A stretch of DNA of 64,000 nucleotides from Ruegeria intermedia (GTDB lineage: Bacteria; Pseudomonadota; Alphaproteobacteria; Rhodobacterales; Rhodobacteraceae). This document shows, piece after piece, positions 54,172 through 63,656 of the stretch (position 1 is its first letter; each line of letters begins with the position of its first letter). The stretch lies in the NCBI RefSeq assembly GCF_900129345.1, contig NZ_FQVK01000001.1, positions 186,001-250,000 of the forward strand, in the 5' to 3' direction. A model generated the notes under the pieces. It saw only the letters and a program-made list of their open reading frames with translations. It made no database searches and was not told the origin of the DNA. Position numbers and translations under genes: made by a program.

Positions 54172-55659
54172 ATGACCAAGCCGTTCTTTCGCACCTTTGC
54201 CGGCGCCATGGCGCTGGGCGTGGGGCTTCTCGCCTCGCAGGCCATGGCCCGGTCGGACATCACCATCGCCATGCAGCTGGAACCGCCGCATCTGGACCCG
54301 ACCAGCGCCGCCGCACAAGCCATCGATTCGGTCGTCTACACCAACGTGTTCGAAGGGCTGACCCGGTTCATGGGCGATGGCTCGGTCGTGCCCGGGCTGG
54401 CCGAAAGCTGGGAGATCTCCGAGGATGGCACCGTCTATACCTTCACGCTGCACGATGGCGTCACTTTCCACGATGGCACCACGATGGATGCCGAGGACGT
54501 GAAGTTCAGCCTCGACCGCGCCACCGCCGAGGACAGCGCCAATGCGCAGAAGGCCCTGTTCGCCGGGATCGAAAGCGTCGAGGTCGTGGACCCGCTGACC
54601 GTCAGAATCACTTTGGCGGAACCCAACGGCAATTTCCTGTTCAACCTGGCCTGGGGCGACGCGGTGATCGTGGCGCCCGAAAGCATCGAGGGTATCAAGA
54701 CCAACCCGGTGGGCACCGGCGCCTACAAGTTCGCCGAATGGGTCCAGGGCGACCGCATCACCTTGGAGCGCAACCCTGATTACTGGGGTGACCAACCCGC
54801 GCTGGAGCAGGCCACGTTCAAGTTCATCTCGGACCCAACCGCCGCCTTTGCCGCGATGATGGCCGAGGACGTGGACGTGTTCGACAATTTCCCCGCCCCC
54901 GAGAACCTGCCGCAGTTCGAGGCCGACCCGCGGTTCCAGGTGCTTGTCGGCTCGACCGAGGGCGAGACCATTCTGGCGACCAACAACAAGAAGCCGCCCT
55001 TTGACGACGTGCGGGTGCGGCAGGCGCTGGCCCATGCGATCGACCGTCAGGCCATCATCGACGGCGCGATGTTCGGCTACGGCACGCCGATCGGCACGCA
55101 TTTCGCACCGCACAACCCGGCCTATGTCGATCTGACCGGCCTGTCGGCGCATGACCCGGACAAGGCCCGCGCCCTGCTGGCCGAGGCCGGGTTCGCAGAC
55201 GGGTTCGAAACCACGCTGCACCTGCCGCCGCCCTCCTACGCCCGCCGCGGGGGCGAGATCGTGGCCGCGCAGCTGGCCGAGGTGGGCATCAAGGCCGAGA
55301 TCATCAACGTGGAATGGGCGCAGTGGCTGGAAACCGTGTTCAAGGGCAAGAATTTCGCCCTGACCATCGTCAGCCATACCGAGCCGATGGACATCGGCAT
55401 CTATGCCCGGCCGGATTACTACTTCCAATATGACAACCCGGACTTCCAGGCCCTGATGGCGACGCTGAACGCCACCACCGACCCCGACGAACGCACCCGC
55501 CTGCTGGGCGAGGCGCAGCGCATGATCGCCGAGGATTACGTCAACGGCTACCTGTTCCAACTTGCCAAACTGGGCGTGGCCAAGGCCGGTGTTCAGGGTC
55601 TGTGGGAAAACGCGCCCACGGCGGCCATCGACCTGACCGCGATCAGCTGGGCGGACTGA
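54172..55659 (+). CDS. ABC transporter periplasmic substrate-binding protein (peptide/nickel type)
   Basis: A 495-residue solute-binding protein of cluster C (SBP_bac_5) with a signal peptide (about 1-26, ending AMA). Landmarks are LDPTSAAAQAIDSVVYTNVFEGL, GLAESWEISEDGTVYTFTLHDGVTFHDGTTMDAEDVKFSLDR, NPVGTGAYKF and PPFDDVRVRQALAHAIDRQAII. It probably binds a peptide or related compound; the exact ligand is not visible. ATG 54172 has GGGAGGG upstream. It opens a five-gene operon in which the second gene is a channel. Confidence 0.93.
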   Translation: MTKPFFRTFAGAMALGVGLLASQAMARSDITIAMQLEPPHLDPTSAAAQAIDSVVYTNVFEGLTRFMGDGSVVPGLAESWEISEDGTVYTFTLHDGVTFHDGTTMDAEDVKFSLDRATAEDSANAQKALFAGIESVEVVDPLTVRITLAEPNGNFLFNLAWGDAVIVAPESIEGIKTNPVGTGAYKFAEWVQGDRITLERNPDYWGDQPALEQATFKFISDPTAAFAAMMAEDVDVFDNFPAPENLPQFEADPRFQVLVGSTEGETILATNNKKPPFDDVRVRQALAHAIDRQAIIDGAMFGYGTPIGTHFAPHNPAYVDLTGLSAHDPDKARALLAEAGFADGFETTLHLPPPSYARRGGEIVAAQLAEVGIKAEIINVEWAQWLETVFKGKNFALTIVSHTEPMDIGIYARPDYYFQYDNPDFQALMATLNATTDPDERTRLLGEAQRMIAEDYVNGYLFQLAKLGVAKAGVQGLWENAPTAAIDLTAISWAD

Positions 55660-55665
55660 GCCTTG

Positions 55666-55689
55666 CGGGTCCGCCCGGCGGGCCCGTTT
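55666..55689 (+). terminator. Strong intercistronic hairpin after the binding-protein gene
   Basis: CGGGTCCGCC / GGCGGGCCCG can pair around 55666-55686 with one G-U pair, followed by TTT. In ABC operons such hairpins often protect the binding-protein message or attenuate downstream genes. Confidence 0.55.
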
Positions 55690-55712
55690 CCCAAAATTAG
55701 GGTCTGTTTCAG

Positions 55713-56774
55713 ATGACACGTTGCCTGGTTTCGGTGTTTTTCTTCATGGTCGCCTTGGCCCTGTCGGGGCCCTCGGGCGCGCAGGGGTTGTTTCAGGATG
55801 GCCACAGCGCGCTGTTGGGTACCCCGGAAAACCAGGTCGAGGTCGGCGTCGGCATCAAGATCGACCAGATCACCTCGGTCGATCAGAAGGCCGAGAATTA
55901 TGGAGCCGTGGTCGTGCTGCGGTTTGAATGGAGCGATCCGGCCCTGGCGTTCGATCCGGATGAGCTGGGCCGCGATTTCCGCGTGTTCGATCCGCCGGCC
56001 TTCGTGCGCCATGCAGCCACGCGGGATGCGGTGGTTCCGGCCTTCGTCATCCACAACCAGCAATCCAACCGCTGGGTGCACGAATCCGCGGCCGCCCTGC
56101 GCCATGATGGGCATGTGACCTTTGTCGAGAAATCTTCGCTGACGCTGCAGGCGCCGCATTTCAACTTCCTCAGGTTCCCCTTCGACACGCAGGAGTTCCA
56201 CTTCGAGGTCGTCTCGGTCTTTCCGTCCGACTTCGTGCATTACTACGCGCTGGACCAGTTTTCGGGGCTGGGCGACACGCTGGGCGAAGAGGAGTGGATT
56301 CTGGGCAACGCCCGCATGCTGGCCTCGACCACGACCGGCCTGTCGGGCAATGAAAGCGATCAGGTGTCGCTGGTCTTTCAGGGCAAGCGCCATCTGACCT
56401 ACTATGTCATCCGGGTGTTCCTGCCCATGCTGGTGCTGGTTCTGGTCGGCTGGGCGCTGTTCTTTCTGGACGAATACCGCAAGCGGATCGACATCGCCGG
56501 GGCCAACCTGCTGGTCTTTGTCGCCTTCAACTGGGCGATCTCGGCCGATCTGCCCAAGCTGGGCTATCTGACCTTTCTGGATTTCATTCTGCAATGCATG
56601 TTCCTGATGACCGGGGCGCTGGTGGTGTTCAACGTGATGCTGCGGCGGCTCAAGGTTTCGGGGCGCGAGGACACGGCGCGCAAGCTGGACAACTATGCGA
56701 TCAAATGGATCTATCCGCTGGGCTATGCCGCGATCGTGGGCTACGCGGTCTGGGCGTTTCTGATGCAGCCCTGA
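55713..56774 (+). CDS. Bacterial pentameric ligand-gated ion channel (Cys-loop-like family)
   Basis: A 353-residue protein with a signal peptide (about 1-23, ending GAQ), an extracellular beta-sandwich ligand domain (about 35-225) with the Pro-loop motif FPFDTQEF (155-162) without the disulfide cysteines, and four membrane helices: M1 about 227-251, M2 258-279 (IAGANLLVFVAFNWAISADLPKL), M3 285-309, M4 about 333-351. The M2-M3 segment aligns by eye with GLIC (FN near the pore end, then DLPK). It should form a pentameric channel opened by a ligand or protons. It sits between a substrate-binding protein gene and its ABC permeases. Confidence 0.88.
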   Translation: MTRCLVSVFFFMVALALSGPSGAQGLFQDGHSALLGTPENQVEVGVGIKIDQITSVDQKAENYGAVVVLRFEWSDPALAFDPDELGRDFRVFDPPAFVRHAATRDAVVPAFVIHNQQSNRWVHESAAALRHDGHVTFVEKSSLTLQAPHFNFLRFPFDTQEFHFEVVSVFPSDFVHYYALDQFSGLGDTLGEEEWILGNARMLASTTTGLSGNESDQVSLVFQGKRHLTYYVIRVFLPMLVLVLVGWALFFLDEYRKRIDIAGANLLVFVAFNWAISADLPKLGYLTFLDFILQCMFLMTGALVVFNVMLRRLKVSGREDTARKLDNYAIKWIYPLGYAAIVGYAVWAFLMQP

Positions 56775-56823
56775 CGCGCTGTGCCGCTGGACCGGCGGCC
56801 AATCCCGGCCTAACGTGGCGGCA

Positions 56824-57771
56824 ATGCTCCGATATGCGCTCAAACGTCTGATTTCGCTGGCACTCAGCCTGGCCGTCGCTTCGGTGGTCATCTTCGCGGT
56901 GATCGAGGTGGCACCGGGGGATCCGGCCTCGTTCATGCTGGGGGTGAACGCCCAGCCCGAAACTCTGGCCGCCCTGCGCGCCGAGCTGGGCTTGGACGTG
57001 TCGCGGCCGCAGCGCTATCTGAACTGGGTCAGCGGCATGCTGGCCGGAGATTTCGGCACCTCGTACACCTATCGCACGCCGGTGGCGCAGATGGTGGCCG
57101 ACCGGCTGTGGGTGTCGCTGCCGCTGGCGCTCTATGCGCTGACATTGTCGACGCTGATTGCCTTTCCGGTCGGTATCTACGCCGCCGCGCGCCGGGGGAA
57201 ACCGGGCGATCTGGCGGTGATGGGAGCCACGCAGCTGGGCATCGCGGTGCCGAACTTCTGGTTTGCGATGATGCTGGTGCTGATCTTCGCCATCAATCTG
57301 CGCTGGTTCAACGCGGGCGGCTTCGCGGGGTGGGACAACGGCCTGTGGGCCGGGCTGCATTCGCTGACCCTGCCGGCGATCGCGCTGGCCCTGCCGCAGG
57401 CGGCGATCCTGGCGCGGGTCATGCGTTCGGCGCTGCTGGACATTCTGGGTGAGGATTTCATGCGCACCGCCCGCGCCAAGGGCCTGTCGCGCCGTCAGGC
57501 GCTGTGGCGGCACGGGGTGCGCAACGCGCTGATCCCGGTGCTGACCATAATCGGGCTGCAGTTTTCTTTCCTGCTGGCCGGGTCGATCATCATCGAACAG
57601 GTCTTCTACCTGCCCGGGTTGGGGCGGCTGGTGTTCCAGGCGATTTCGGCGCGGGACCTGATCGTGGTGGAGTCGGTGGTGATGCTGCTGGTCTTTGCGG
57701 TCATCACGGTGAACTTCCTGGTCGATCTGGCCTATGCCGCGGTCGATCCCCGGTTGCGGAGCCGCACATGA
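56824..57771 (+). CDS. Peptide-type ABC transporter permease (DppB-like)
   Basis: A 315-residue inner-membrane permease with about six helices. MLRYALKRLISLALSLAVASVVIF, EVAPGDPASFMLG and the EAA-like loop AKGLSRRQALWRHGVRNALIPVLT contacting the ATPase are typical of DppB. ATG 56824 is preferred to a GTG nine bases earlier; neither has a good ribosome-binding site. Its stop overlaps the next start by four bases. Confidence 0.93.
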   Translation: MLRYALKRLISLALSLAVASVVIFAVIEVAPGDPASFMLGVNAQPETLAALRAELGLDVSRPQRYLNWVSGMLAGDFGTSYTYRTPVAQMVADRLWVSLPLALYALTLSTLIAFPVGIYAAARRGKPGDLAVMGATQLGIAVPNFWFAMMLVLIFAINLRWFNAGGFAGWDNGLWAGLHSLTLPAIALALPQAAILARVMRSALLDILGEDFMRTARAKGLSRRQALWRHGVRNALIPVLTIIGLQFSFLLAGSIIIEQVFYLPGLGRLVFQAISARDLIVVESVVMLLVFAVITVNFLVDLAYAAVDPRLRSRT

Positions 57772-58583
57772 GCCGCGCGCTGATCCTGGGGGCGGCGCTG
57801 TCCTCGGTGGTGGTGCTGATGGCCCTGCTGTCCTTCGTCTGGACACCCTATGACCACGCCGCGCTGAACATCCCCGAAAAGCTGCAGCCGCCCAATGCGC
57901 AACACTGGTTCGGTACCGATCATTTCGGGCGCGACATGTTCTCGATGATCATGGTGGGCGCGCGCACCTCGATCGCCGTTGCGCTGGTGGCGGTGGGCAT
58001 CGGCATGGCGCTGGGCGCGCCGCTGGGGCTGGCGGCCGCGGCGCGCAAGGGGTCGTGGCTGGACGAGCTGATCATGCGCGGCAACGATCTGGTGTTTGCC
58101 TTCCCCTCGCTGGTGATCGCGATCCTGATCACCGCCGTCTTCGGCCCCGGTGCGGTGAATGCCATCATCGCCATCGGCATCTTCAACATCCCCGTCTTTG
58201 CCCGCATCACCCGCGGCGCGGCGCTGTCCCTGTGGGAGCGCGAGTTCATCCTCGCCGCCCGTGTGGCGGGCAAGGGCGCGGCGCGGATCTCGGCCGAGCA
58301 CATCCTGCCCAACGTCGCCAACCTGCTGATCGTGCAGGGCACCATCCAGTTCAGCCTTGGTATTCTGGCCGAGGCGGGGCTGTCCTATGTCGGCCTCGGT
58401 GCGCAGCCGCCCACGCCCAGCTGGGGCCGGATGCTGGCGGATGCGCAGACGATGGTCAGTTTTGCCCCGCATTTGGCTCTGATTCCGGGGCTGGCGATCA
58501 TCGTGACGGTGCTGGGGCTGAACCTGCTGGGCGACGGGCTGCGCGATTGGCTGGACCCCCGCATCCGGGTGGCCCGCGCATGA
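57768..58583 (+). CDS. Peptide-type ABC transporter permease (DppC-like)
   Basis: A 271-residue partner permease. It has N-terminal helix AALSSVVVLMALLSF, then WFGTDHFGRDMFSMIMVGARTSIAVA and an EAA loop AARVAGKGAARISAEHILPNV. It starts on ATG 57768 overlapping the DppB-like stop, and its stop overlaps the ATPase start (ATGA). Slightly short in the N-terminal cytoplasmic part compared with DppC. Confidence 0.93.
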   Translation: MSRALILGAALSSVVVLMALLSFVWTPYDHAALNIPEKLQPPNAQHWFGTDHFGRDMFSMIMVGARTSIAVALVAVGIGMALGAPLGLAAAARKGSWLDELIMRGNDLVFAFPSLVIAILITAVFGPGAVNAIIAIGIFNIPVFARITRGAALSLWEREFILAARVAGKGAARISAEHILPNVANLLIVQGTIQFSLGILAEAGLSYVGLGAQPPTPSWGRMLADAQTMVSFAPHLALIPGLAIIVTVLGLNLLGDGLRDWLDPRIRVARA

Positions 58584-60178
58584 GCCTGCTGGAAATCCAT
58601 AACCTGTCGCTGTCGATCCACGGGGCCCCCGTTCTGGACCATGTCAGCCTGTCCATCGACCCCGGGCAGATCGTGGCCGTCACCGGTGAGAGCGGCTCGG
58701 GCAAGTCGATGACAGCACTGGCGGTGATGCAGTTGCTGCCCGCAGGGACCGTGGCCACCGGCTCGGTCCGCCTGGACGGGCACGCGGTTCTGAACAGCCC
58801 CGAGGACGAGATGTGCCGCCTGCGCGGCGCGGCCGTCGGGATGGTGTTCCAAGAGCCGATGACGGCGCTCAATCCGGTGAAGACCATCGGTGATCAGGTG
58901 ATGGAGACCATCCTGATCCACAAGGCCATGCCCCGCGACGCCGCCCGCACGCGCGCCCAAGAGGTTCTGACCCGCGTCGGCCTGCCGCCCGACCGCTTTC
59001 CCCTGTCGCGCTATCCGCACGAACTGTCGGGCGGGCAGCGGCAGCGGGTGGTGATCGCCATGGCCATCGCTCTGCGCCCCCGGCTGCTGATCGCGGACGA
59101 GCCGACAACCGCGCTGGACGTGACCACGCAGGCGCAAATCCTCGACCTGCTAAAGGGGCTGGTCACGGAATACGGCATGGGCCTGCTGATGATCACCCAC
59201 GATCTGGCGGTGGTGGCCGACATGGCCGACCGGATCGTGGTGATGCAGAAGGGGCGGGTGGTCGAAACCGGGGCCACCGACCACCTGCTGCGCCACATGC
59301 AGCATCCCTATACGCGGATGCTGTTTCAGGCCTCGGGCCACAGGGTCGCATTGCCTGCGCCGCCTGCGCCCGCGCCGCTGCTCGAGGTTCGCAACGTGGT
59401 GCGCGACTATCGCCTGCCGCGCACGCGGTTGTTTGAAAAGCCCGTTCATCACCGGGCCGTGGATCACGTCAGTTTCACGCTGAACCGGAGCGAACGCCTT
59501 GGACTTGTGGGCGAGTCCGGCTGCGGAAAATCGACCCTGACACGGGCAATCTTGGGGCTTGAGGAGGTTCAGCGCGGGCAGATCCTGCTGGACGGCCAGC
59601 CGGTTTTCACCGGGCACAAACCCAATCTGGCCGTGCGCCGCAAGATGCAGGTGGTGTTCCAGGACCCGTTCGGCAGCTTCAACCCCCGCCACCGGGTTGC
59701 CCGCCTGATCACCGAGCCTTTTCACCTGCTGGAAGCGCCGCCCACCGGGTCCGAGCGGCAGCATCGTATCGCCGAGATGCTGACCGCCGTGGGGCTCTCG
59801 CCGGACGATGCGGGAAAATACATCCACGAATTCTCGGGCGGGCAGCGGCAGCGCATCGCCATCGCCCGCGCCCTGATGATCCGGCCCGAGCTGATCCTGT
59901 TCGACGAGGCCGTCTCGGCGCTGGATGTTTCGGTCCGGGCGCAGATCCTCGACCTGTTGGCCGAGCTGTGTGCGGCCTATGACCTGACCTACCTGTTCAT
60001 CAGCCATGACCTGAGCGTGGTGCGCACCATCACCGACCGGGTGATGGTGATGCAGTCGGGAAAGATCGTCGAGCAGGGCGAGACCGAGCGCGTGTTCGCG
60101 GACCCGCAGCACCCGTATACGCAAACTCTGATCCAAGCCGTGCCGAAATTGCCCGAGATCGGGCAGGGCGCGGCATGA
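58580..60178 (+). CDS. Dual ATP-binding protein of the peptide ABC importer (DppD-DppF fusion)
   Basis: A 532-residue fusion of two ATPase units. Unit 1 has Walker A GESGSGKS (36-43), signature LSGGQRQR and Walker [13 protein letters not shown]. Unit 2 has Walker A GESGCGKS (about 310-317), signature FSGGQRQR and [12 protein letters not shown]. It powers uptake with the two permeases. A dppDF fusion is common in alphaproteobacteria. The last gene of the transporter set, 34 bases before the aldehyde dehydrogenase. Confidence 0.94.
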   Translation: MSLLEIHNLSLSIHGAPVLDHVSLSIDPGQIVAVTGESGSGKSMTALAVMQLLPAGTVATGSVRLDGHAVLNSPEDEMCRLRGAAVGMVFQEPMTALNPVKTIGDQVMETILIHKAMPRDAARTRAQEVLTRVGLPPDRFPLSRYPHELSGGQRQRVVIAMAIALRPRLLIADEPTTALDVTTQAQILDLLKGLVTEYGMGLLMITHDLAVVADMADRIVVMQKGRVVETGATDHLLRHMQHPYTRMLFQASGHRVALPAPPAPAPLLEVRNVVRDYRLPRTRLFEKPVHHRAVDHVSFTLNRSERLGLVGESGCGKSTLTRAILGLEEVQRGQILLDGQPVFTGHKPNLAVRRKMQVVFQDPFGSFNPRHRVARLITEPFHLLEAPPTGSERQHRIAEMLTAVGLSPDDAGKYIHEFSGGQRQRIAIARALMIRPELILFDEAVSALDVSVRAQILDLLAELCAAYDLTYLFISHDLSVVRTITDRVMVMQSGKIVEQGETERVFADPQHPYTQTLIQAVPKLPEIGQGAA

Positions 60179-60212
60179 AACCCGTTTGTTAGAGCCTGTT
60201 TTGGAGGCAGAT

Positions 60213-61658
60213 ATGCTAAATCCCATCTGGTTTGATCCCACCCTGTGCCTGGTCGGCGGCGATTGGGTCGCAACCGACGACACGCTTGATCTGACCAACC
60301 CGTCCGACGGCACGCCGCTGTGCCGGATCGCGCGTGGCGGGGCGCCGCAGATCGATGCCGCCGTGCAGGCCGCGCAGGCGGCGCTGGACGGCGACTGGGG
60401 CCGGATGACCGCGCTGGAGCGGGGCCGCATCCTGACCCGGCTGGGGCAGTTGGTACAGGACAGGATCGAAGAGCTTGCGTTGCTCGAAGCTTTGGACGTA
60501 GGCAAACCGCTGACCCAGGCGCGCGCCGATGCGGTGGCGCTGGCGCGGTACTGCGAATTCTACGGCGGTGCGGCGGACAAGGTGATGGGTCAGACCATCC
60601 CCTATCTGGACGGCTACACAGTCTACACCCTGCGCGAGCCGCATGGCGTGACCGGCCATATCGTGCCGTGGAACTATCCGATGCAGATCATCGGCCGATC
60701 GGTGGGGGCGGCGCTGGCCATGGGCAATGCCTGCGTGCTGAAGCCGGCGGAAGAGGCCTGTCTGACAGCACTGGCCTTTGCCCATCTGGCCACCGAGGCC
60801 GGCCTGCCCGCCGGGGCGCTGAACGTGGTGCCGGGGCTGGGGGCCGAGGCCGGGGCGGCGCTGTCCGGCCATCCGGGTGTGCATCACATCTCGTTCACCG
60901 GATCCGTGGCGACGGGCGCGCTGGTGCAACAGGCGGCCGGGGCCAACGTGGTGCCGGTGACGCTGGAACTGGGCGGGAAATCTCCGCAGCTCGTCTTTGA
61001 CGACGCCGATCTCGACGCGGCGCTTCCCTTCCTCGTCAACGCGGGCATCCAGAACGCGGGTCAGACCTGCTCGGCCGGGTCGCGTGTTCTGGTGCAGCGC
61101 GGGGTCTATGCCGAGGTCAAGGCGCGCATGGCCGCCGCCTATGCCGACCTGACCGTCGGCCCCGCGACCGAGGATCTGCGCGTCGGGCCGCTGATCTCGG
61201 ACCGGCAGAAGCAGATCGTGACCGGCTTTCTGGCGCAGGGGGACGATCTTGAGATCGCCGCACAAGGCCGGATCGTGGATCACGCGCCGCCGGGCGGGGC
61301 CTATGTGCGCCCGACGCTGTTTGGGGACGTGCCGCCCGATCATCCGCTGGCGCAGCAGGAAATCTTTGGCCCGGTGCAGGTTCTGATCCCCTTCGACACC
61401 GAGGAACAGGCCATACAAATCGCCAACGGCACCGAGTACGGGCTGGTGGCCGGGGTCTGGACGCGGGACGGCGCGCGGCAGATGCGGCTGGCCAAACGGC
61501 TGCGCGCGGGGCAGGTGTTCATCAACAATTACGGCGCAGGCGGCGGGGTCGAGCTGCCGTTCGGCGGGGTCGGAAAATCTGGCCATGGCCGCGAAAAGGG
61601 GTTCGAGGCGCTGTATGGGTTTTCCCAGTTGAAAACCGTGGCCGCCCATCACGGCTGA
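60213..61658 (+). CDS. Aldehyde dehydrogenase family protein
   Basis: A 481-residue NAD(P)-dependent enzyme. VPWNYPMQ, FTGSVATG, catalytic Glu252 (LELGGKSP) and Cys286 (NAGQTCSAGS) are intact, and GVELPFGGVGKSGHGREKG is near the C-terminus. Resembles betaine- or aminobutyraldehyde-type dehydrogenases, but the substrate is not certain. ATG 60213 with GGAGG upstream. It may be co-transcribed with the importer and oxidise an aldehyde from the imported compound. Confidence 0.92.
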   Translation: MLNPIWFDPTLCLVGGDWVATDDTLDLTNPSDGTPLCRIARGGAPQIDAAVQAAQAALDGDWGRMTALERGRILTRLGQLVQDRIEELALLEALDVGKPLTQARADAVALARYCEFYGGAADKVMGQTIPYLDGYTVYTLREPHGVTGHIVPWNYPMQIIGRSVGAALAMGNACVLKPAEEACLTALAFAHLATEAGLPAGALNVVPGLGAEAGAALSGHPGVHHISFTGSVATGALVQQAAGANVVPVTLELGGKSPQLVFDDADLDAALPFLVNAGIQNAGQTCSAGSRVLVQRGVYAEVKARMAAAYADLTVGPATEDLRVGPLISDRQKQIVTGFLAQGDDLEIAAQGRIVDHAPPGGAYVRPTLFGDVPPDHPLAQQEIFGPVQVLIPFDTEEQAIQIANGTEYGLVAGVWTRDGARQMRLAKRLRAGQVFINNYGAGGGVELPFGGVGKSGHGREKGFEALYGFSQLKTVAAHHG

Positions 61659-61664
61659 GCCGGG

Positions 61665-62957
61665 CTAGACGATCACTTCGATCGCCTCTTGGTCCCCCAC
61701 GCCGAAAACGCGCTTGTAGCGCTCGATCTCGTCTTTCGGCCCCATCGCCTTTTCAGGGTTGTCCGACAGTTTCACCGTCGGACGCCCATTGGCCGAGACC
61801 GCCTTGCACACCAGCGAGAACGGCGCCAGCGCATCCCCCGGCACCAGACCGCGGAAATCGTTGGTCAGCAACGTGCCCCACCCGAACGAGACCTTCACCC
61901 GGCCCGCGAATTGGCCATGCAATTCGCGGATCTTGTCCACATCGAGCCCGTCCGAGAATATGATCCGTTTCTGGCTGGGATCCTCGCCGCGCGATTTCCA
62001 CCAGTCGATGGCAATCTCGGCGCCCTTGGCCGGATCGCCGCTGTCGATGCGGATGCCGGTCCAGCCGGCCAGCCAGTCGGGCGCACGGTCCAGAAACCCC
62101 TTGGTGCCATAGGTGTCGGGCAGGATGATCCGCAGGTTGCCGTCATGTTCGTCATGCCAGTCGCTCAGCACGTCATAGGGCGCCCGGGCCAGTTCCTCGT
62201 CGGTTTCGGCCAGCGCCGAATAAACCATCGGCAGTTCATGCGCATTGGTGCCGATCGCCTCGACCTCGCGCCGCATGGCGATCAGGCAGTTCGACGTGCC
62301 GGTAAACGCCGGGCCCAGCCCTTCGATCATCGCCTGCACGCACCAGTCCTGCCACAGAAACGAATGCCGCCGCCGGGTGCCGAAATCGGCGATGCTGAGG
62401 CCTTCGATCGCGCGCAGCTTTTCGATCTTTTCCCAGACGCGGGTCATGGCGCGGGCATAGAGAACCTGCAACTCGAACCGGCGCATGTCATTCAGAACCG
62501 CGCGCGAGCGCAGCTCCATCAGCACTGCCAGGGCCGGGATCTCCCACAGCATGACCTCGTGCCATTTGCCCTCGAATGTCAGCTCGTACTGATCGCCGCG
62601 GCGCTCCAGGTGATAGGGCGGCAGGCGCAACCCCTCGAACCATTCCATGAAATCGGGGCGGAACATCTGGCGTTTGCCGTAGAAGGTGTTGCCCCGCAAC
62701 CAGGTGCTTTCTCCCCGGCTGAGACTGAGCGAGCGGATGTGGTCCAGCTGTTCGCGCAGCTCGCCCTCGTCGATCAGCTTGGCCAGCGGAACGTGATTCG
62801 ACCGGTTGATCAGGGAAAACACGACCGTCGTTTGGGGCTTGTTGCGAAACACTGACTGGCACATCAGCAGTTTGTAGAAATCCGTGTCGATCAACGACCG
62901 CACGATCGGGTCGATCTTCCATTTGTGATTGTAGACACGGGTCGCGATGTCGACCAT
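61665..62957 (-). CDS. pncB: Nicotinate phosphoribosyltransferase
   Basis: A 430-residue enzyme converting nicotinate and PRPP to nicotinate mononucleotide in NAD salvage. It has LIDTDFYKLLMCQSVF near the N-terminus, the active-site histidine region DFGTRRRHSF, GTSNCLIAMRREVEAIGTNAHE, IRIDSGDPAKGAEIAID and VKLSDNPEKAMG. Longer N-terminal tail than E. coli PncB by roughly 15 residues. GGAGCT lies before the start. It is convergent with the aldehyde dehydrogenase (six bases apart). Confidence 0.96.
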   Translation of the reverse strand: MVDIATRVYNHKWKIDPIVRSLIDTDFYKLLMCQSVFRNKPQTTVVFSLINRSNHVPLAKLIDEGELREQLDHIRSLSLSRGESTWLRGNTFYGKRQMFRPDFMEWFEGLRLPPYHLERRGDQYELTFEGKWHEVMLWEIPALAVLMELRSRAVLNDMRRFELQVLYARAMTRVWEKIEKLRAIEGLSIADFGTRRRHSFLWQDWCVQAMIEGLGPAFTGTSNCLIAMRREVEAIGTNAHELPMVYSALAETDEELARAPYDVLSDWHDEHDGNLRIILPDTYGTKGFLDRAPDWLAGWTGIRIDSGDPAKGAEIAIDWWKSRGEDPSQKRIIFSDGLDVDKIRELHGQFAGRVKVSFGWGTLLTNDFRGLVPGDALAPFSLVCKAVSANGRPTVKLSDNPEKAMGPKDEIERYKRVFGVGDQEAIEVIV

Positions 62958-63122
62958 GGGGAGCTCCTGCCATTTCCGTTGTTAGATCAATCGGTGCGGG
63001 GATTGGCAAGAGTCCCGGATCTGTTGACAATGCCAAGGACAGGTCACAATCCGGGCATAAAGTCTGATCCTTTCGCGATCTAGTGAGGGGGTGGGATGGA
63101 ACCAGAAGACTGTAAGTGGTGA

Positions 63123-63656
63123 ATGGGTCTGACGTACGATTTTGATATTGTAACGATTGCTGACGAGTCCGAGACGGAAAACCCGGAGGCCGGTGCCCAG
63201 GTGGCGGGACGGCAGGTTTATGCCGTGTTCCGCGATATCCGCACGGCGGATGCGCTGCGCCGGGCCTCGCCCAGAATCCGCAGGATTTTCGTGGATGCCG
63301 GCTTCAGCCTGGACTCCAGACGGACCGGGCTCGAGTGCGATCTGTACCCCGCGGAAGATGCCGAGGCGCGCGCGCTCATCCTGCGCCGGTTGTTCGACAA
63401 CATCCGGAACCGGGGGGTTCAGGGCCAGTATTGCGGCGCGTTCGACATCCTGGCGTTTCTGCAACATGTCCGTCGGGCGCAGCCGCTGCCCCGCAGACCG
63501 GTCCAAGAGAGGCCAAAGCCGGCGGCCCTGGTCGATGCCGACGCAAAGAAGGCTGCCCGCCGCTCGATCGTGGGCCGGGTCGGATTCGCGCTGGGGCTGG
63601 CGGTGATCCTGTTCGTCGTGCTGAAATACCTGGCGGCGGGCGGGGCGACGCCCTGA
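63123..63656 (+). CDS. Small protein with C-terminal membrane anchor, unknown function
   Basis: A 177-residue hypothetical protein. A soluble front (about 1-120, with QVYAVFRDIRTADALRRASPRIRRIFVDAGF and LRRLFDNIRNRGVQGQYCGAFDILAFLQHVRR), a Pro/Arg/Ala-rich linker and a single membrane helix near the C-terminus (about 151-171) make it look tail-anchored. I recognise no family. It lies between pncB (divergent) and pncA (convergent), separated from the latter by no bases. Confidence 0.75.
   Translation: MGLTYDFDIVTIADESETENPEAGAQVAGRQVYAVFRDIRTADALRRASPRIRRIFVDAGFSLDSRRTGLECDLYPAEDAEARALILRRLFDNIRNRGVQGQYCGAFDILAFLQHVRRAQPLPRRPVQERPKPAALVDADAKKAARRSIVGRVGFALGLAVILFVVLKYLAAGGATP

Noticed and set aside
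19620..55713. 17-base identity TTAGGGTCTGTTTCAGA at about 19620 and 55697
   Set aside because: One copy is inside dnaE2 and the other in a short intergenic gap; a single shared 17-mer in 64 kb is within what chance allows.
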